Shown: positions 1-8,657 of the stretch, in pieces
Layout: each line of letters starts with the position of its first letter
How positions within the stretch are numbered: the stretch's first letter is position 1
Assembly (NCBI GenBank): GCA_008015235.1
Contig: SSFF01000031.1
Coordinates: forward strand, 39,549 to 103,548
Source: Rhodoferax sp.
GTDB lineage: Bacteria > Pseudomonadota > Gammaproteobacteria > Burkholderiales > Burkholderiaceae_C
Length of the DNA stretch: 64,000 nt
Direction of reading: 5' to 3'
Translations under genes and position numbers: made by a program
Notes under the pieces: generated by a model
Database searches by the model: none
What the model saw: the letters and a program-made list of their open reading frames with translations, nothing else
What the model was told of the DNA's origin: nothing

Positions 1-968
1 ATGCTCCAGGGGCCTGGCATGAAGGGGTAGACCGCAAAGACAAATGCCGTGACCACCATGGCGCCGGTAACCACTGCCCACTCGCGAAGATGCGCCGCCA
101 GCACCGGCAGCAGCACCCGCACGGCCGCCGCCGCGATGGCAAAGCTGCCCAGAATGGTGCCAATGACTGAAGCACTGAAGCCGCGTTCATGCCCGAGCAC
201 GGGCACGACAAAGGTGTGCACGTCCCAGCAGCTCGACAGCAGCCAGTTGACCAGCAACAGCCGGCGCATCAAAGGCTCGCGCAACAGGCCCCAGGCGGCA
301 CCACTGGGCTGGGGTTTGGATTCCTTTACCATGCTTTCGCGATAAGGCCGCACCGCCATCCAGGTGAGCATCGGTGCCAGCGCCATCAATGCAAATGCCG
401 CCATGTAACCCCAACGGTCGGCGGGCGCACCACCCACCCACACCCCTGCGTGGTCGATCAGCAACCCCGCCAGCAAGGGCCCCAGAAAGTTCGCCACTGC
501 AGGCCCGATGGACAACCAGCTGAACACCCGGCGCATCTCGGCTGCGCCGGCCACCGACTGGCCCACAAAGCGCTGGAGTGAAATCACCGAAATGCCTGTG
601 GCCCCGCCCATGCACAGTGCCGCCACACACAGCACGGCGTAGCTGGGAAACACCACAGCCAGCGCTGTACCGGCCATCGCGACCGACACCCCCAAGCCCA
701 CGGGGCGGCGCAGGCCATGGCGGTCGGCATAGCGGCCTGCGGGCAAGGCCAGGAACACGGAACTCAGCGAATACAAGGCCAGCAGAAAACCCACGGCCAT
801 GGTGCTGTAGCCCTGCTGCAGCGCCCACAGCGGCGAGGCCATGCGCAGCCCCGCCATACTGCCGTGCAGGCACACATGCCCGCCAATGAGCCGGGCCAGT
901 TGCTGGCCCGTCAGGTTGCGCGTGGCTTCGGGTGCTGCGTTGGAAATGCTGTGCCCCGCTTCAGGCAT
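1..968 (-). CDS. MFS transporter, partial (C-terminus beyond window)
   Basis: Start ATG at 968; the frame is open to the left edge, giving 322 visible codons, so the 3' end is missing. The translation is a typical major facilitator with successive hydrophobic helices. The loop after the second helix reads GRYADRHGLRRP, which matches the MFS motif A between helices 2 and 3. The start ATG overlaps the rmuC stop by 8 bases, which implies translational coupling. The substrate cannot be told from sequence. The first helices, the central loop and part of the second half are visible. Confidence 0.85.
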   Translation of the reverse strand, partial: MPEAGHSISNAAPEATRNLTGQQLARLIGGHVCLHGSMAGLRMASPLWALQQGYSTMAVGFLLALYSLSSVFLALPAGRYADRHGLRRPVGLGVSVAMAGTALAVVFPSYAVLCVAALCMGGATGISVISLQRFVGQSVAGAAEMRRVFSWLSIGPAVANFLGPLLAGLLIDHAGVWVGGAPADRWGYMAAFALMALAPMLTWMAVRPYRESMVKESKPQPSGAAWGLLREPLMRRLLLVNWLLSSCWDVHTFVVPVLGHERGFSASVIGTILGSFAIAAAAVRVLLPVLAAHLREWAVVTGAMVVTAFVFAVYPFMPGPWS

Positions 969-2502
969 CCGTGTCGCCCGTGGAATCGAGCGGCAGCAAG
1001 GTTTGCGCCTGGGCTTCGGGCAGGGCCTGCACCTGGCGCAGGGCGCGGGTCATGGCGCGGCTGCGCACTTCGGCACTGTCGAGCGTATTGAGCACGGTCT
1101 GGGTCTGGTTCTTGACCTTGGCCAGCACGTCGCCGAACTTGCCGAACTCGGTCTTGACCGCACCCAGCACCTGCCAGACCTCGCTGGAGCGCTTTTCCAG
1201 CGCCAGGGTGCGAAAACCCATCTGCAGTGAGCTGAGCATGGCCAGCAGCGTGGTCGGGCCTGCCAGGGTGATGCGGTGGTCGCGCTGCAAACTTTCCATG
1301 AGGCCGGGGCGGCGCAGCACCTCGGCGTACAGACCTTCGGTGGGCAGGAACAGGATAGCGAAGTCGGTGGTGTGCGGCGGCTCGATGTACTTCTCGCCAA
1401 TCGACTTGGCTTCCAGCCGGATGCGCGCTTCCAGCGCCTTGGCAGCTGCATCGGCGGCCACCACATCGGCCCGGGCCTGGGCGTCGAGCAGGCGCTCGTA
1501 GTCCTCGTTGGGAAACTTGGCGTCGATGGGCAACCACACCGGTTGGCCATCCTCACCCTTGCCGGGCAGCTTCACGGCAAAGTCCACCACGTTCTTGCTG
1601 CCGGGGCGCGTGGAGACCTGGGCGCTGTACTGGTCAGGCACCAGCACCTGCTCCAGCAGCGCAGCCAGTTGCGCCTCACCAAAGATGCCGCGGGTCTTCA
1701 CGTTGGTCAGCAGGTGTTTGAGGTCGCCTACTCCTGCGGCCAAGGTCTGCATTTCGCCCAGCCCCTTGTGCACCTGCTCCAGCCGGTCGGCCACCTGCTT
1801 GAAGCTCTCGCCCAGACGCGCATGCAGCGTGCTCTGTAGCTTTTCGTCCACCGTGACGCGCATCTCTTCAAGTTTGGCGGTGTTCGATGTCTGCATGGCG
1901 GCCAGCTGTCGCTCCAGCGTTTCGCGCACCTCGGCCATGCGCCGGGCGTTGGTCTCGGACAGACCCGACAACTGGGCCATCAGGGTCTCGTTGGTCGAAG
2001 TGGAAAGCTTGGTCAGCTGCTGCGCAAAGCTACCCAGCTGCGTGTCCAGGGTTTCGCGCAGCTCCACCATGCGCCGGGCATTCGCCTCGGACACGGACGC
2101 CAATTGCGTGGCCAGCGTGTCGTTCACGGTTTTCTGCAGCAATGCGAGCTGCTGACTGAAGGCATCGATCTGGCTGTTCTGCGTGCGCGTGGCTTCTGCG
2201 GACTGTTGCAGCAAGGTCTGCTGGAAGATGGTCAGGTTCTGCACCAGTTCTTGGCGCGCCTCGCGGCTGCCCTCGCCCATCTCGCGCCGCAACTCGCGCT
2301 CCAGGCGCTCACTGCCTTCACGGGCCTCACGCTGGGCGGTTTGCACGGCGGCCAACACGGCGGCTTTGTCGAGGGCTTGCTGAGTTTGCAATGCGGCCAG
2401 CGTGTCGCTGCCACTGCGGCGCCAGATCAGGGCCAGCAGCACAAGGTTTACTAGCGCCAGCGCGATCAGGCCCAGGAGGATGAGTTGTGTCGTGTCAGCC
2501 AT
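961..2502 (-). CDS. rmuC: DNA recombination protein RmuC
   Basis: 513 residues. An N-terminal membrane helix (about residues 6-27) is followed by a long coiled-coil rich in Gln, Glu and Ala (about 35-220). It contains two similar segments of the form SxxNARRMxExRETLxxQL. The conserved RmuC domain follows from about residue 225, including KTRGIFGEAQLAALLEQVL and the VDFAVKLPGK stretch. RmuC family proteins limit inversions and rearrangements at short inverted repeats; the biochemistry is poorly known. It lies upstream of the MFS gene with an 8-base overlap. Length is normal for the family. Confidence 0.93.
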   Translation of the reverse strand: MADTTQLILLGLIALALVNLVLLALIWRRSGSDTLAALQTQQALDKAAVLAAVQTAQREAREGSERLERELRREMGEGSREARQELVQNLTIFQQTLLQQSAEATRTQNSQIDAFSQQLALLQKTVNDTLATQLASVSEANARRMVELRETLDTQLGSFAQQLTKLSTSTNETLMAQLSGLSETNARRMAEVRETLERQLAAMQTSNTAKLEEMRVTVDEKLQSTLHARLGESFKQVADRLEQVHKGLGEMQTLAAGVGDLKHLLTNVKTRGIFGEAQLAALLEQVLVPDQYSAQVSTRPGSKNVVDFAVKLPGKGEDGQPVWLPIDAKFPNEDYERLLDAQARADVVAADAAAKALEARIRLEAKSIGEKYIEPPHTTDFAILFLPTEGLYAEVLRRPGLMESLQRDHRITLAGPTTLLAMLSSLQMGFRTLALEKRSSEVWQVLGAVKTEFGKFGDVLAKVKNQTQTVLNTLDSAEVRSRAMTRALRQVQALPEAQAQTLLPLDSTGDTDA

Positions 2503-2561
2503 GTTTTTTCTTGCATCCTAAAGACTGAAGACTATAAACGCGGGGAGAATCCCGTCTCGCT

Positions 2562-3080
2562 ATGGTCATCATCACCAACCTTCAGTTCAAAGACGTTTTT
2601 CGGTTCAATCTTCAGTTGGCCAATAGTCACTACAACTGGTTTAAGCAACTCCGTGACACAGCACTTGTGTTCGGGGCTGCGTTTGCATGGGGATTCCTTT
2701 CCAGGTCACCGACCACGCAGACCGAATGGACAGCAGTTCTCACTTCCGCGATTTGGTTTGCGCTCATCTTCAAGCTGATGTGGTTCGTGATAACCCCAGC
2801 TTTGGCTGCGATCGCTGCTGTTAAGTCCAAGTCACTTGGAATACATGAATTTCGCTTCGAAACCGAAGCAATTCATGAAAAAAATGGCTCGGGCGAACTC
2901 ATAACGAACTGGAACCAAACTTTGAAAGTCATCGCGCTGACTGACTATGTCGCCATTCAGGTTGGAACCGTTTCATATCACATCATCCCTGCATCGGCGT
3001 TTTCATCACCTGATGACTTCCACAAACTAAAAACAGAACTTCTGGCTCTGCATGAACAATCCAGTGCTTACGGGACATAA
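2562..3080 (+). CDS. YcxB-like membrane protein
   Basis: 172 residues. Two hydrophobic segments (about residues 30-45 and 58-85) precede a soluble C-terminal part. That part carries the pattern expected of YcxB-like domains: a buried Trp in ITNWNQ, then HIIPASAF and a final charged helix. Function is unknown for this family. The gene is clearly more AT-rich than its neighbours, stands alone and faces rmuC divergently, which suggests acquisition by transfer. The ATG at 2562 has only a weak upstream GGAGAA (2544-2549), so the exact start is moderately certain. Confidence 0.7.
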   Translation: MVIITNLQFKDVFRFNLQLANSHYNWFKQLRDTALVFGAAFAWGFLSRSPTTQTEWTAVLTSAIWFALIFKLMWFVITPALAAIAAVKSKSLGIHEFRFETEAIHEKNGSGELITNWNQTLKVIALTDYVAIQVGTVSYHIIPASAFSSPDDFHKLKTELLALHEQSSAYGT

Positions 3081-3160
3081 ATTACCCCGAAAACATTGGG
3101 TGTCGCACCACCCATGTATGCCATTCATAGTAGTGCGAACAGAAACCCGCCCGCTACACC

Positions 3161-4924
3161 CTACTTCCCCAGCTTCCCCAACGCCACCTGCGTAATCCCA
3201 CTCAGCGTCCCCCGGGTCGTAATCAGTTCGGGCTCCAGCATGATTTCGATCAGAGTCCCTTCGGCGCGCTCCAGTGCTGCCAACAACTCCCGCTCAAAGT
3301 CTGCAGAGCGCGTAATGCGCACGCCCGCATAACCGTAGGCCTGCGCCAAGGCTGCAAAATTTGGGTTCGTCAAACTGGTACCCGCCACGTGCTGCGGGTA
3401 CTCACGCTCCTGGTGCATGCGGATGGTGCCGTACATGCCGTTGTTGAGCAGCACGATGATGGTCTTGGCGCCGTACTGCACAGCCGTAGCGAGTTCCTGG
3501 CCGTTCATCAGAAAGTCACCGTCGCCCGCCATGGTGAACACGGTGCGGCCCGTCGTAATGGCGGCTGCGATGCCCGCAGGCACGCCGTAGCCCATGGCGC
3601 CGTTGGTGGGCGCGAGCTGGGTCTTGTGGCCGTTGGCCAGGCCATGGAAGCGGTGAAAGCGGTGCACCCAGCTGGCGAAGTTGCCCGCGCCGTTGGTCAC
3701 CACCGCATCGGTGGGCAAGTGCTTGGCCAGCGCCTGCATCACCTGCGGCATATCCACCAGGCCGCGTTCGGTATCCGCTGGCAAGGCCGCTATGGGGCTG
3801 GGCTGCAGGTTGGCCAGGTAGTCGGCATGGCAGGCTTCGGTCCAGGCGCGCCAGGGCACGCTGGCCGGGGCCTCCAGCGCCGCCAGTGCGTGGGCAGCAG
3901 TGCCCATGCTGGCGTGGATGGCCAGGTCGGCCTGGTAGACGCGGTTCAGTTCCTCGGCGCTGGCGTGGATATGGATGAGCTTCTGCTTCGGCTTCGGAAC
4001 ACTCAGCAGCGTGTAGCCGCTGGTGGTCATCTCGCCCATGCGCGCTCCGATGGCGAGGATGAGGTCGGCGTCGCGGATGCGTTGTGCCAGCGCGGGGCTG
4101 ATGCCGATGCCGATGTCGCCCGCGTAGTGCGGGTGGTGGTTGTCAAAGGTGTCCTGGAAACGGAAAGCATTGCCCACGGGCAGGCACCAGGCCTCGGAAA
4201 AGCGCTGCAGCGCCTGGGCCGATGCGGGCGTCCACCCACTCCCACCGGCAATGACCAGCGGTCGCTCTGCTTTCAGTAGCGCATTACGCATATTCTGTGC
4301 GGGCTGCAGGCCAATTTGGCCCCCAAATACGGCCACAGGCGGCATGGGAGCCGGAAGCTTGGCGGCATCCAGCGCTTGCGTGAGCATGTCTTCCGGCAGC
4401 ACCAGCACCACGGGGCCGGGGCGGCCCGCCAGCGCGGTGGCAAAGGCGCGGGCCACGTATTCGGGGATTCGCGCCGCGTCGTCGATGCGCTCCACGCGCT
4501 TGGCCATGCCCTGTGTGCTGGGGCCGAACATGACGCGGTAGTCCATTTCCTGGAAGGCTTCGCGGTCGCGCTGGTCGCTGGCCACGTCGCCCACGAACAG
4601 CACCAGGGGCGTGGAGTCCTGGAACGCGGTGTGCACACCGATGCAGGCATTGGTGGCGCCGGGCGCACGGGTCACGAAGCAGACGCCGGGCTGGCCCGTC
4701 AGCTTGCCATGGGCCTCGGCCATGAAGGCCGCGCCACCCTCCTGGCGGTTGATGATGAACTGGATGTGTTCGCGGTAGCGGTGAAATCCGTCCAAGACAG
4801 CCAGGTAGCTTTCGCCGGGTACACCGAAGGCGTGGGTGACGCCTTGGGCGACCAGGCATTGCACCAGCAGGTGCCCAGCGAGTTCGGGTGCGGGCAAATG
4901 GGAGAAATCGGGTGTGGAAGTCAT
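3161..4924 (-). CDS. Thiamine diphosphate-dependent enzyme (acetolactate synthase-like)
   Basis: 587 residues from ATG 4924; a second ATG at 4939 is possible. Three-domain ThDP fold: the N-terminal Pyr domain has the catalytic Glu in INRQEGGAAFMAEAHGK, then a central domain, then a C-terminal PP domain with GDGDFLMNGQEL and LLNNGMYGTIRMHQ (the metal and ThDP binding GDG...NN motif). Family members include acetolactate synthase large subunits, sulfoacetaldehyde acetyltransferase and benzoylformate decarboxylase. There is no small regulatory subunit beside it, so a role in branched-chain synthesis is unlikely. It is adjacent and codirectional to phhA, 39 bases downstream, so a role near aromatic amino acid catabolism is conceivable but unproven. 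Confidence 0.85.
   Translation of the reverse strand: MTSTPDFSHLPAPELAGHLLVQCLVAQGVTHAFGVPGESYLAVLDGFHRYREHIQFIINRQEGGAAFMAEAHGKLTGQPGVCFVTRAPGATNACIGVHTAFQDSTPLVLFVGDVASDQRDREAFQEMDYRVMFGPSTQGMAKRVERIDDAARIPEYVARAFATALAGRPGPVVLVLPEDMLTQALDAAKLPAPMPPVAVFGGQIGLQPAQNMRNALLKAERPLVIAGGSGWTPASAQALQRFSEAWCLPVGNAFRFQDTFDNHHPHYAGDIGIGISPALAQRIRDADLILAIGARMGEMTTSGYTLLSVPKPKQKLIHIHASAEELNRVYQADLAIHASMGTAAHALAALEAPASVPWRAWTEACHADYLANLQPSPIAALPADTERGLVDMPQVMQALAKHLPTDAVVTNGAGNFASWVHRFHRFHGLANGHKTQLAPTNGAMGYGVPAGIAAAITTGRTVFTMAGDGDFLMNGQELATAVQYGAKTIIVLLNNGMYGTIRMHQEREYPQHVAGTSLTNPNFAALAQAYGYAGVRITRSADFERELLAALERAEGTLIEIMLEPELITTRGTLSGITQVALGKLGK
4264..4312 (-). repeat. Dispersed 48-bp repeat, divergent copy inside ThDP enzyme gene
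   Basis: On the minus strand it begins GGCCTGCAGCCCGC, continues ATATGCGTAATGCGCTA and ends near AGAGC, so it follows the shared layout at 11272, 12586, 28185 and 63326. It is read in the gene's sense direction in a frame that avoids the TAA in GCGTAATGC. The encoded stretch MRNALLKAERP also looks normal for this enzyme family, so chance resemblance is possible. Confidence 0.35.
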
Positions 4925-4963
4925 GCCGCAATTGTGCATGCTCCCACCCGCTCGTCCGACGCT

Positions 4964-5848
4964 TTAGCCGCGCTTGCTGCGGTGGTATTCGCCGCTACCG
5001 TGGTGAAGTACCACGTCGGTGCCCAGCACGTCGCCAGGCTGGTAGTTGGGGCCGTGGCCCAAGCGTTCGTACAGCGGAGCGAAGTCGGTGCAGGCCAGGG
5101 CCAGCAGGTCGTCCAGACTGTCGAGCACGAAGTAGACCTCCTGAAAATCGTCGATGCGGTAGTTGGTGCGCATGACGCGCTCCAGGTCAAACGCAATGCG
5201 ATTCGGCGACAAGCTTTGCACCGCAAAGCGGCTTTCGGTAAACGACGAGGCAATACCCGCACCGTAGATGCGCAACCCCTCGCTCTGGCGCACCAGGCCG
5301 AACTCGACCGTATACCAATAGACGCGGGCCAGTTCCTTGAGCTTGCCGAGCTTCTGGGCGCGCAGACCACCCACGCCATAGGCCTGGATGAAGTCGGCCA
5401 TGACCGGGTGCATGAGCATGGGCACGTGACCGAACACGTCGTGGAACACGTCGGGCTCTTCCAAATAGTCCAACTCATGGGCACCGCGGATGAAGTTACC
5501 CGAGGGGAAACGGCGATTGGCCAGGTGGTCAAAGAACACTTCGTCGGGCACCAGGCCGGGCACCGCCACCACCTGCCAGCCCGTGGCCTTGTAAAGCACT
5601 TCGGACAGGGCCTCGAAATTGGGAATCTGGTCGGCGGCGATGGGCAGCTTGTCCATGCCCTTCACAAAGTCGTCGCAAGCCAGGCCGTGCAGCAAAGCGG
5701 TCTGGCGCTCGAACAGGGTCTTCCACACCGCGTGATGCGCGGGTGTGTAACTGCTCCAGCCCTGGTCAATAGTCCAGTCGGCGCGCTCCGGGGCAGCTTC
5801 CAGGCCAGCGGCCAGGCCGTGCTTGGTGTTCTCCACAACGGCGTTCAT
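4964..5848 (-). CDS. phhA: Phenylalanine-4-hydroxylase
   Basis: 294 residues from ATG 5848. Converts phenylalanine to tyrosine using tetrahydropterin, Fe(II) and O2. The iron site HDVFGHVP is visible at about residues 136-143 (two His ligands), preceded by [17 protein letters not shown]. Length matches the bacterial single-domain form, which lacks the regulatory ACT domain of the animal enzyme. The start is chosen because ATGA overlaps the phhB stop (5845-5848), indicating an operon with translational coupling. The divergent Lrp-type gene is the likely regulator. Confidence 0.95.
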   Translation of the reverse strand: MNAVVENTKHGLAAGLEAAPERADWTIDQGWSSYTPAHHAVWKTLFERQTALLHGLACDDFVKGMDKLPIAADQIPNFEALSEVLYKATGWQVVAVPGLVPDEVFFDHLANRRFPSGNFIRGAHELDYLEEPDVFHDVFGHVPMLMHPVMADFIQAYGVGGLRAQKLGKLKELARVYWYTVEFGLVRQSEGLRIYGAGIASSFTESRFAVQSLSPNRIAFDLERVMRTNYRIDDFQEVYFVLDSLDDLLALACTDFAPLYERLGHGPNYQPGDVLGTDVVLHHGSGEYHRSKRG

Positions 5849-6156
5849 ACGCCCTCCTTGGCACCGTACTGCGCCGCCACCTGGTCGCACCAGCGGGCCA
5901 GGGCAATGTCGTTGGTGCTCAGGCCGTCCACGTCGTGGGTGGTCCAGGTGATGCTGACACGGTTGTAGACATTACTCCACTCGGGGTGGTGGTTGTGCTT
6001 CTCCGCCGCCAGGGCCACCTGGGCCATGAAGCCGAAGGCCTGGTTGAAGTCGGCAAAGACAAAGGTGTGGGCAATGGCGCCGCGCAGTGCGTCGTACTGC
6101 CAGGTGGGCAGCGCCTGCAGCGCCTGGGCGCGCTCGGTTTCGCTGAGTTTGTGCAT
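5845..6156 (-). CDS. phhB: Pterin-4a-carbinolamine dehydratase
   Basis: 103 residues. Recycles the oxidised pterin cofactor of phenylalanine hydroxylase by dehydrating 4a-hydroxy-tetrahydropterin. The family signature [18 protein letters not shown] is seen at about residues 52-69, followed by the [12 protein letters not shown] segment. It overlaps phhA by four bases (ATGA) and is the promoter-proximal gene of the pair. Confidence 0.95.
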   Translation of the reverse strand: MHKLSETERAQALQALPTWQYDALRGAIAHTFVFADFNQAFGFMAQVALAAEKHNHHPEWSNVYNRVSITWTTHDVDGLSTNDIALARWCDQVAAQYGAKEGV

Positions 6157-6257
6157 GCTGTCTCCGTTCTTTTTGGGAGTCCAGATTGTTCTTCAGACCA
6201 CTGCAGTATGGTGTGCATTTGCTGGCAAACAAACCCGGCATGGCGCACAATCCACGC

Positions 6258-6788
6258 ATGGAAACCACCCACAACGATGATTTTTTGCTCGACAAGTTCG
6301 ATGTGAGCCTGCTACGTGCACTCCAAGAAGACGCGATGCAGACCCACCAGCATTTGAGCGAGCAGGTGCATTTGAGTCCATCGCAGGTGAGTCGGCGCAT
6401 CCAGCGCCTGCGCGACCTGGGTTTGGTGACCAAGGTGGTGGCCCTGCTCGACAGCGGCATGGCGGGCCTGGGCGTGCGTGCCATGGCGCACGTGGCCCTG
6501 CAGCAGCACAGCGGCGCCGAGCGCGTTGCGTTCGAAACCACCGTGGCCGCCATGGACGAAGTGCTCGAATGCTTCACCGTGGCTGGCGAGTCCGACTACG
6601 TGCTGCACATTGTGGCCAGTGACCTGCAATCGCTCTCCAAAGACGTGCTGCAGCGCCTGACCCAGATTCGCGGCGTCTCCAGCGTGCGCTCCAGCGTGGT
6701 GCTGGAAACCATCAAGTCCACCACCAGCCTGCCGCTGCACCACCTCTCGCGCAACAAGGGCAGCAAGCGATCCGCGCGCCTGGGCTAA
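6258..6788 (+). CDS. Lrp/AsnC family transcriptional regulator
   Basis: 176 residues from ATG 6258; ATG 6240 in the same frame is also possible, and neither has a clear ribosome binding site. The N-terminal winged helix-turn-helix (LSEQVHLSPSQVSRRIQRL) is followed by a RAM ligand-binding domain with the typical VLECFTVAGESDYVLHI core. It is divergent from phhBA with about 100 bases between them, an arrangement in which such a regulator commonly controls the catabolic operon in response to an amino acid. The ligand is inferred, not shown. Confidence 0.88.
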   Translation: METTHNDDFLLDKFDVSLLRALQEDAMQTHQHLSEQVHLSPSQVSRRIQRLRDLGLVTKVVALLDSGMAGLGVRAMAHVALQQHSGAERVAFETTVAAMDEVLECFTVAGESDYVLHIVASDLQSLSKDVLQRLTQIRGVSSVRSSVVLETIKSTTSLPLHHLSRNKGSKRSARLG

Positions 6789-6795
6789 ACCGCCT

Positions 6796-6831
6796 CCCCA
6801 TCTGTATCCAATGCCCTGTCCACAGATGGGG
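6796..6831 (+). terminator. Strong hairpin after the Lrp-type gene
   Basis: Perfect 10-base inverted repeat CCCCATCTGT / ACAGATGGGG separated by 16 bases, starting 7 bases after the stop codon. No T-run follows, so it may act as a 3' mRNA stabiliser or a Rho-assisted terminator rather than a classical intrinsic one. Confidence 0.45.
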
Positions 6832-6866
6832 AATCCGGGGCTTTGCCTAAGATTTTGTAAGAATCT

Positions 6867-6896
6867 TTGCAGACCATTGGAGTACACTTGTATAGA
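6867..6896 (+). promoter_or_regulatory. Candidate sigma70 promoter for the nitronate monooxygenase gene
   Basis: TTGCAG at 6867-6872 and TATAGA at 6891-6896 with an 18-base spacer, in the only AT-rich stretch before the gene start at 6958. Both hexamers are four- to five-base matches to consensus. Confidence 0.4.
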
Positions 6897-6957
6897 TATA
6901 TGTATTGACAGGAAAGCAGCACGCATCAGATGCTTTCCCCAGCCTTGAAGGACCAGC

Positions 6958-8226
6958 ATGAAGTGCGTTAACGATTTCCGTCTGAAATTGGGTGACAAGA
7001 ACTATGTTCCGATCATGATCGGGGGCATGGGCGTGGATATTTCCACTGCCGAATTGGCCCTAGAAGCGGCACGTTTGGGTGGAATTGGCCACATTTCGGA
7101 TGCGTTGGTGACCGATGTGTCCGACCGCCGCTTCGACACCACCTTCGTCAAGGACAAGACCAAGGAGTTCAAGCACAACATCCTGAACGCCGACAAATCG
7201 TCCATCAAGTTCAAGCTGGAAGACATTGCCGACGCGCAGCGCCGCCATGTGCGCGGCACCATGGAGGCCAAAAAAGGCGACGGGCTGATCTTTGTGAACT
7301 GCATGGAAAAGCTCACCATGAACGCGCCCAAGGACACCCTGCAAACGCGCCTGAACGCGGCACTGGACGGCGGCATTGATGGCATTACCCTGTCGGCCGG
7401 TCTGCACCTGGGCTCGTTTGGACTGATGGCCGACCACCCACGTTTCCGTGAAGCGCAGCTGGGGATCATCGTGTCCTCGGTGCGCGCGCTGCAACTATTC
7501 CTGCGCAAGAACGCCAAGCTCAACCGCCTGCCCGATTACGTGATCGTCGAAGGCCCGCTCGCTGGCGGCCACCTCGGTTTTGGCATGGACTGGGCCGAGT
7601 ACGACCTGGCCACCATCATCCAGGAACTGCTGGACTACCTGAAGGCCGAAAAGCTGGATATTCCCGTGATTGCCGCCGGCGGCATCTTCACCGGCAGCGA
7701 CGCGGTGCGCTTCCTGGAAATGGGCTGCGCCGGAGTCCAGGTGGCCACGCGCTTTACCGTGGCCAAGGAATGCGGCCTGCCCGACAAGGTCAAGCAGGAA
7801 TACTTCAAGGCCAGCGAGGAAGACATCGTGGTAAACACCCAGTCGCCCACTGGCTACCCCATGCGCATGCTGCGCAACACCCCGGCCATTGGCTCGGGCA
7901 TCCGCCCCAACTGCGAGTCTTATGGCTGGCTGCTCGATGGCAATGGCGGCTGCGCGTATCTGGACGCCTACAACCGCGAACTGGCCCTGCACCCGGACGG
8001 CAAGAACATTGTGGTGGCAGACAAGACCTGCCTGTGCACCCACATGCGCAACTACAACTGCTGGACCTGCGGCCAGCTGACCTACAAGCTCAAGGACACC
8101 ACGGTGAAGCTGCCCGATGGCACTTACCTGCAGCCCAGCGCCGCACACATCTTCCAGGACTACCAGTTCAGCGTGAACGACGAGATTGCGCTGCCGACAC
8201 TGGAAACTGCCGAAGCGCAGGCCTGA
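6958..8226 (+). CDS. Nitronate monooxygenase family flavoprotein with Cys-rich C-terminus
   Basis: 422 residues. A TIM-barrel FMN enzyme: PIMIGGMGVDISTAELA at the N-terminus, the glycine-rich EGPLAGGHLGF with His205 in the position of the catalytic His, and the IPVIAAGGIFTGSDAVRFLEMG phosphate-binding region. Family members oxidise alkyl nitronates, and others act as enoyl reductases or quinone reductases. The protein is longer than classic enzymes (about 320-370 residues). The extra C-terminal part carries C358, C360, H362, C368 and C371, a possible metal or Fe-S site. Substrate unknown. It stands alone with its own promoter candidate. Confidence 0.85.
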   Translation: MKCVNDFRLKLGDKNYVPIMIGGMGVDISTAELALEAARLGGIGHISDALVTDVSDRRFDTTFVKDKTKEFKHNILNADKSSIKFKLEDIADAQRRHVRGTMEAKKGDGLIFVNCMEKLTMNAPKDTLQTRLNAALDGGIDGITLSAGLHLGSFGLMADHPRFREAQLGIIVSSVRALQLFLRKNAKLNRLPDYVIVEGPLAGGHLGFGMDWAEYDLATIIQELLDYLKAEKLDIPVIAAGGIFTGSDAVRFLEMGCAGVQVATRFTVAKECGLPDKVKQEYFKASEEDIVVNTQSPTGYPMRMLRNTPAIGSGIRPNCESYGWLLDGNGGCAYLDAYNRELALHPDGKNIVVADKTCLCTHMRNYNCWTCGQLTYKLKDTTVKLPDGTYLQPSAAHIFQDYQFSVNDEIALPTLETAEAQA

Positions 8227-8233
8227 GCCAACG

Positions 8234-8569
8234 TCAATCGTCGACCAGGTGAGGGGTGGAATGCCCCTCGGCCAGGGACCCCGTATCGGCGTCGATCCAG
8301 TCGGCCAGGCCCAGTTCGTTTTCGGCATCCTGCAAGGACTCGCCCACTTCAGGCGACTCCTCGGCCGCAGCCATCATGTCGGCCAGCGCCAGCTCCATGC
8401 TGGCAAAGGGACCGAATTCGCTCTTGCCGTCGGGGGTTTGCCAGTGGTAGCCGTCGGGGCGCAGCACGATTTGCCCCAGTTCGAATTCGGTTTCGGTGCC
8501 GTCCAATTCGTCCAGTGATTCCTCGGCGGCAAGCGTCGGCGCGTTGGGTGTGCTCACGATCTGCTCCAT
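8234..8569 (-). CDS. Small acidic hypothetical protein
   Basis: 111 residues from ATG 8569, very acidic, with no membrane helix. The middle contains LGQIVLRPDGYHWQTPDGKSEFGPF, which looks like a small beta-fold domain, followed by Ala- and Glu-rich helices. No family recognised with certainty. It is convergent with the upstream flavoprotein gene, with only 7 bases between the stop codons. Confidence 0.6.
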   Translation of the reverse strand: MEQIVSTPNAPTLAAEESLDELDGTETEFELGQIVLRPDGYHWQTPDGKSEFGPFASMELALADMMAAAEESPEVGESLQDAENELGLADWIDADTGSLAEGHSTPHLVDD

Positions 8570-8657
8570 GGCGTCCGGGGCAGGAAACGCACCGCGGGCA
8601 ACACCGCAATTTCGTCCTGTCCCTGGCGTGGAATTGTGTGCCTTTTCGTGCGCCTTG

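Noticed and set aside
4316..5968. 550-codon open frame opposite the ThDP enzyme and phhA
   Set aside because: Crosses two well supported genes on the opposite strand with no ribosome site or family signature.
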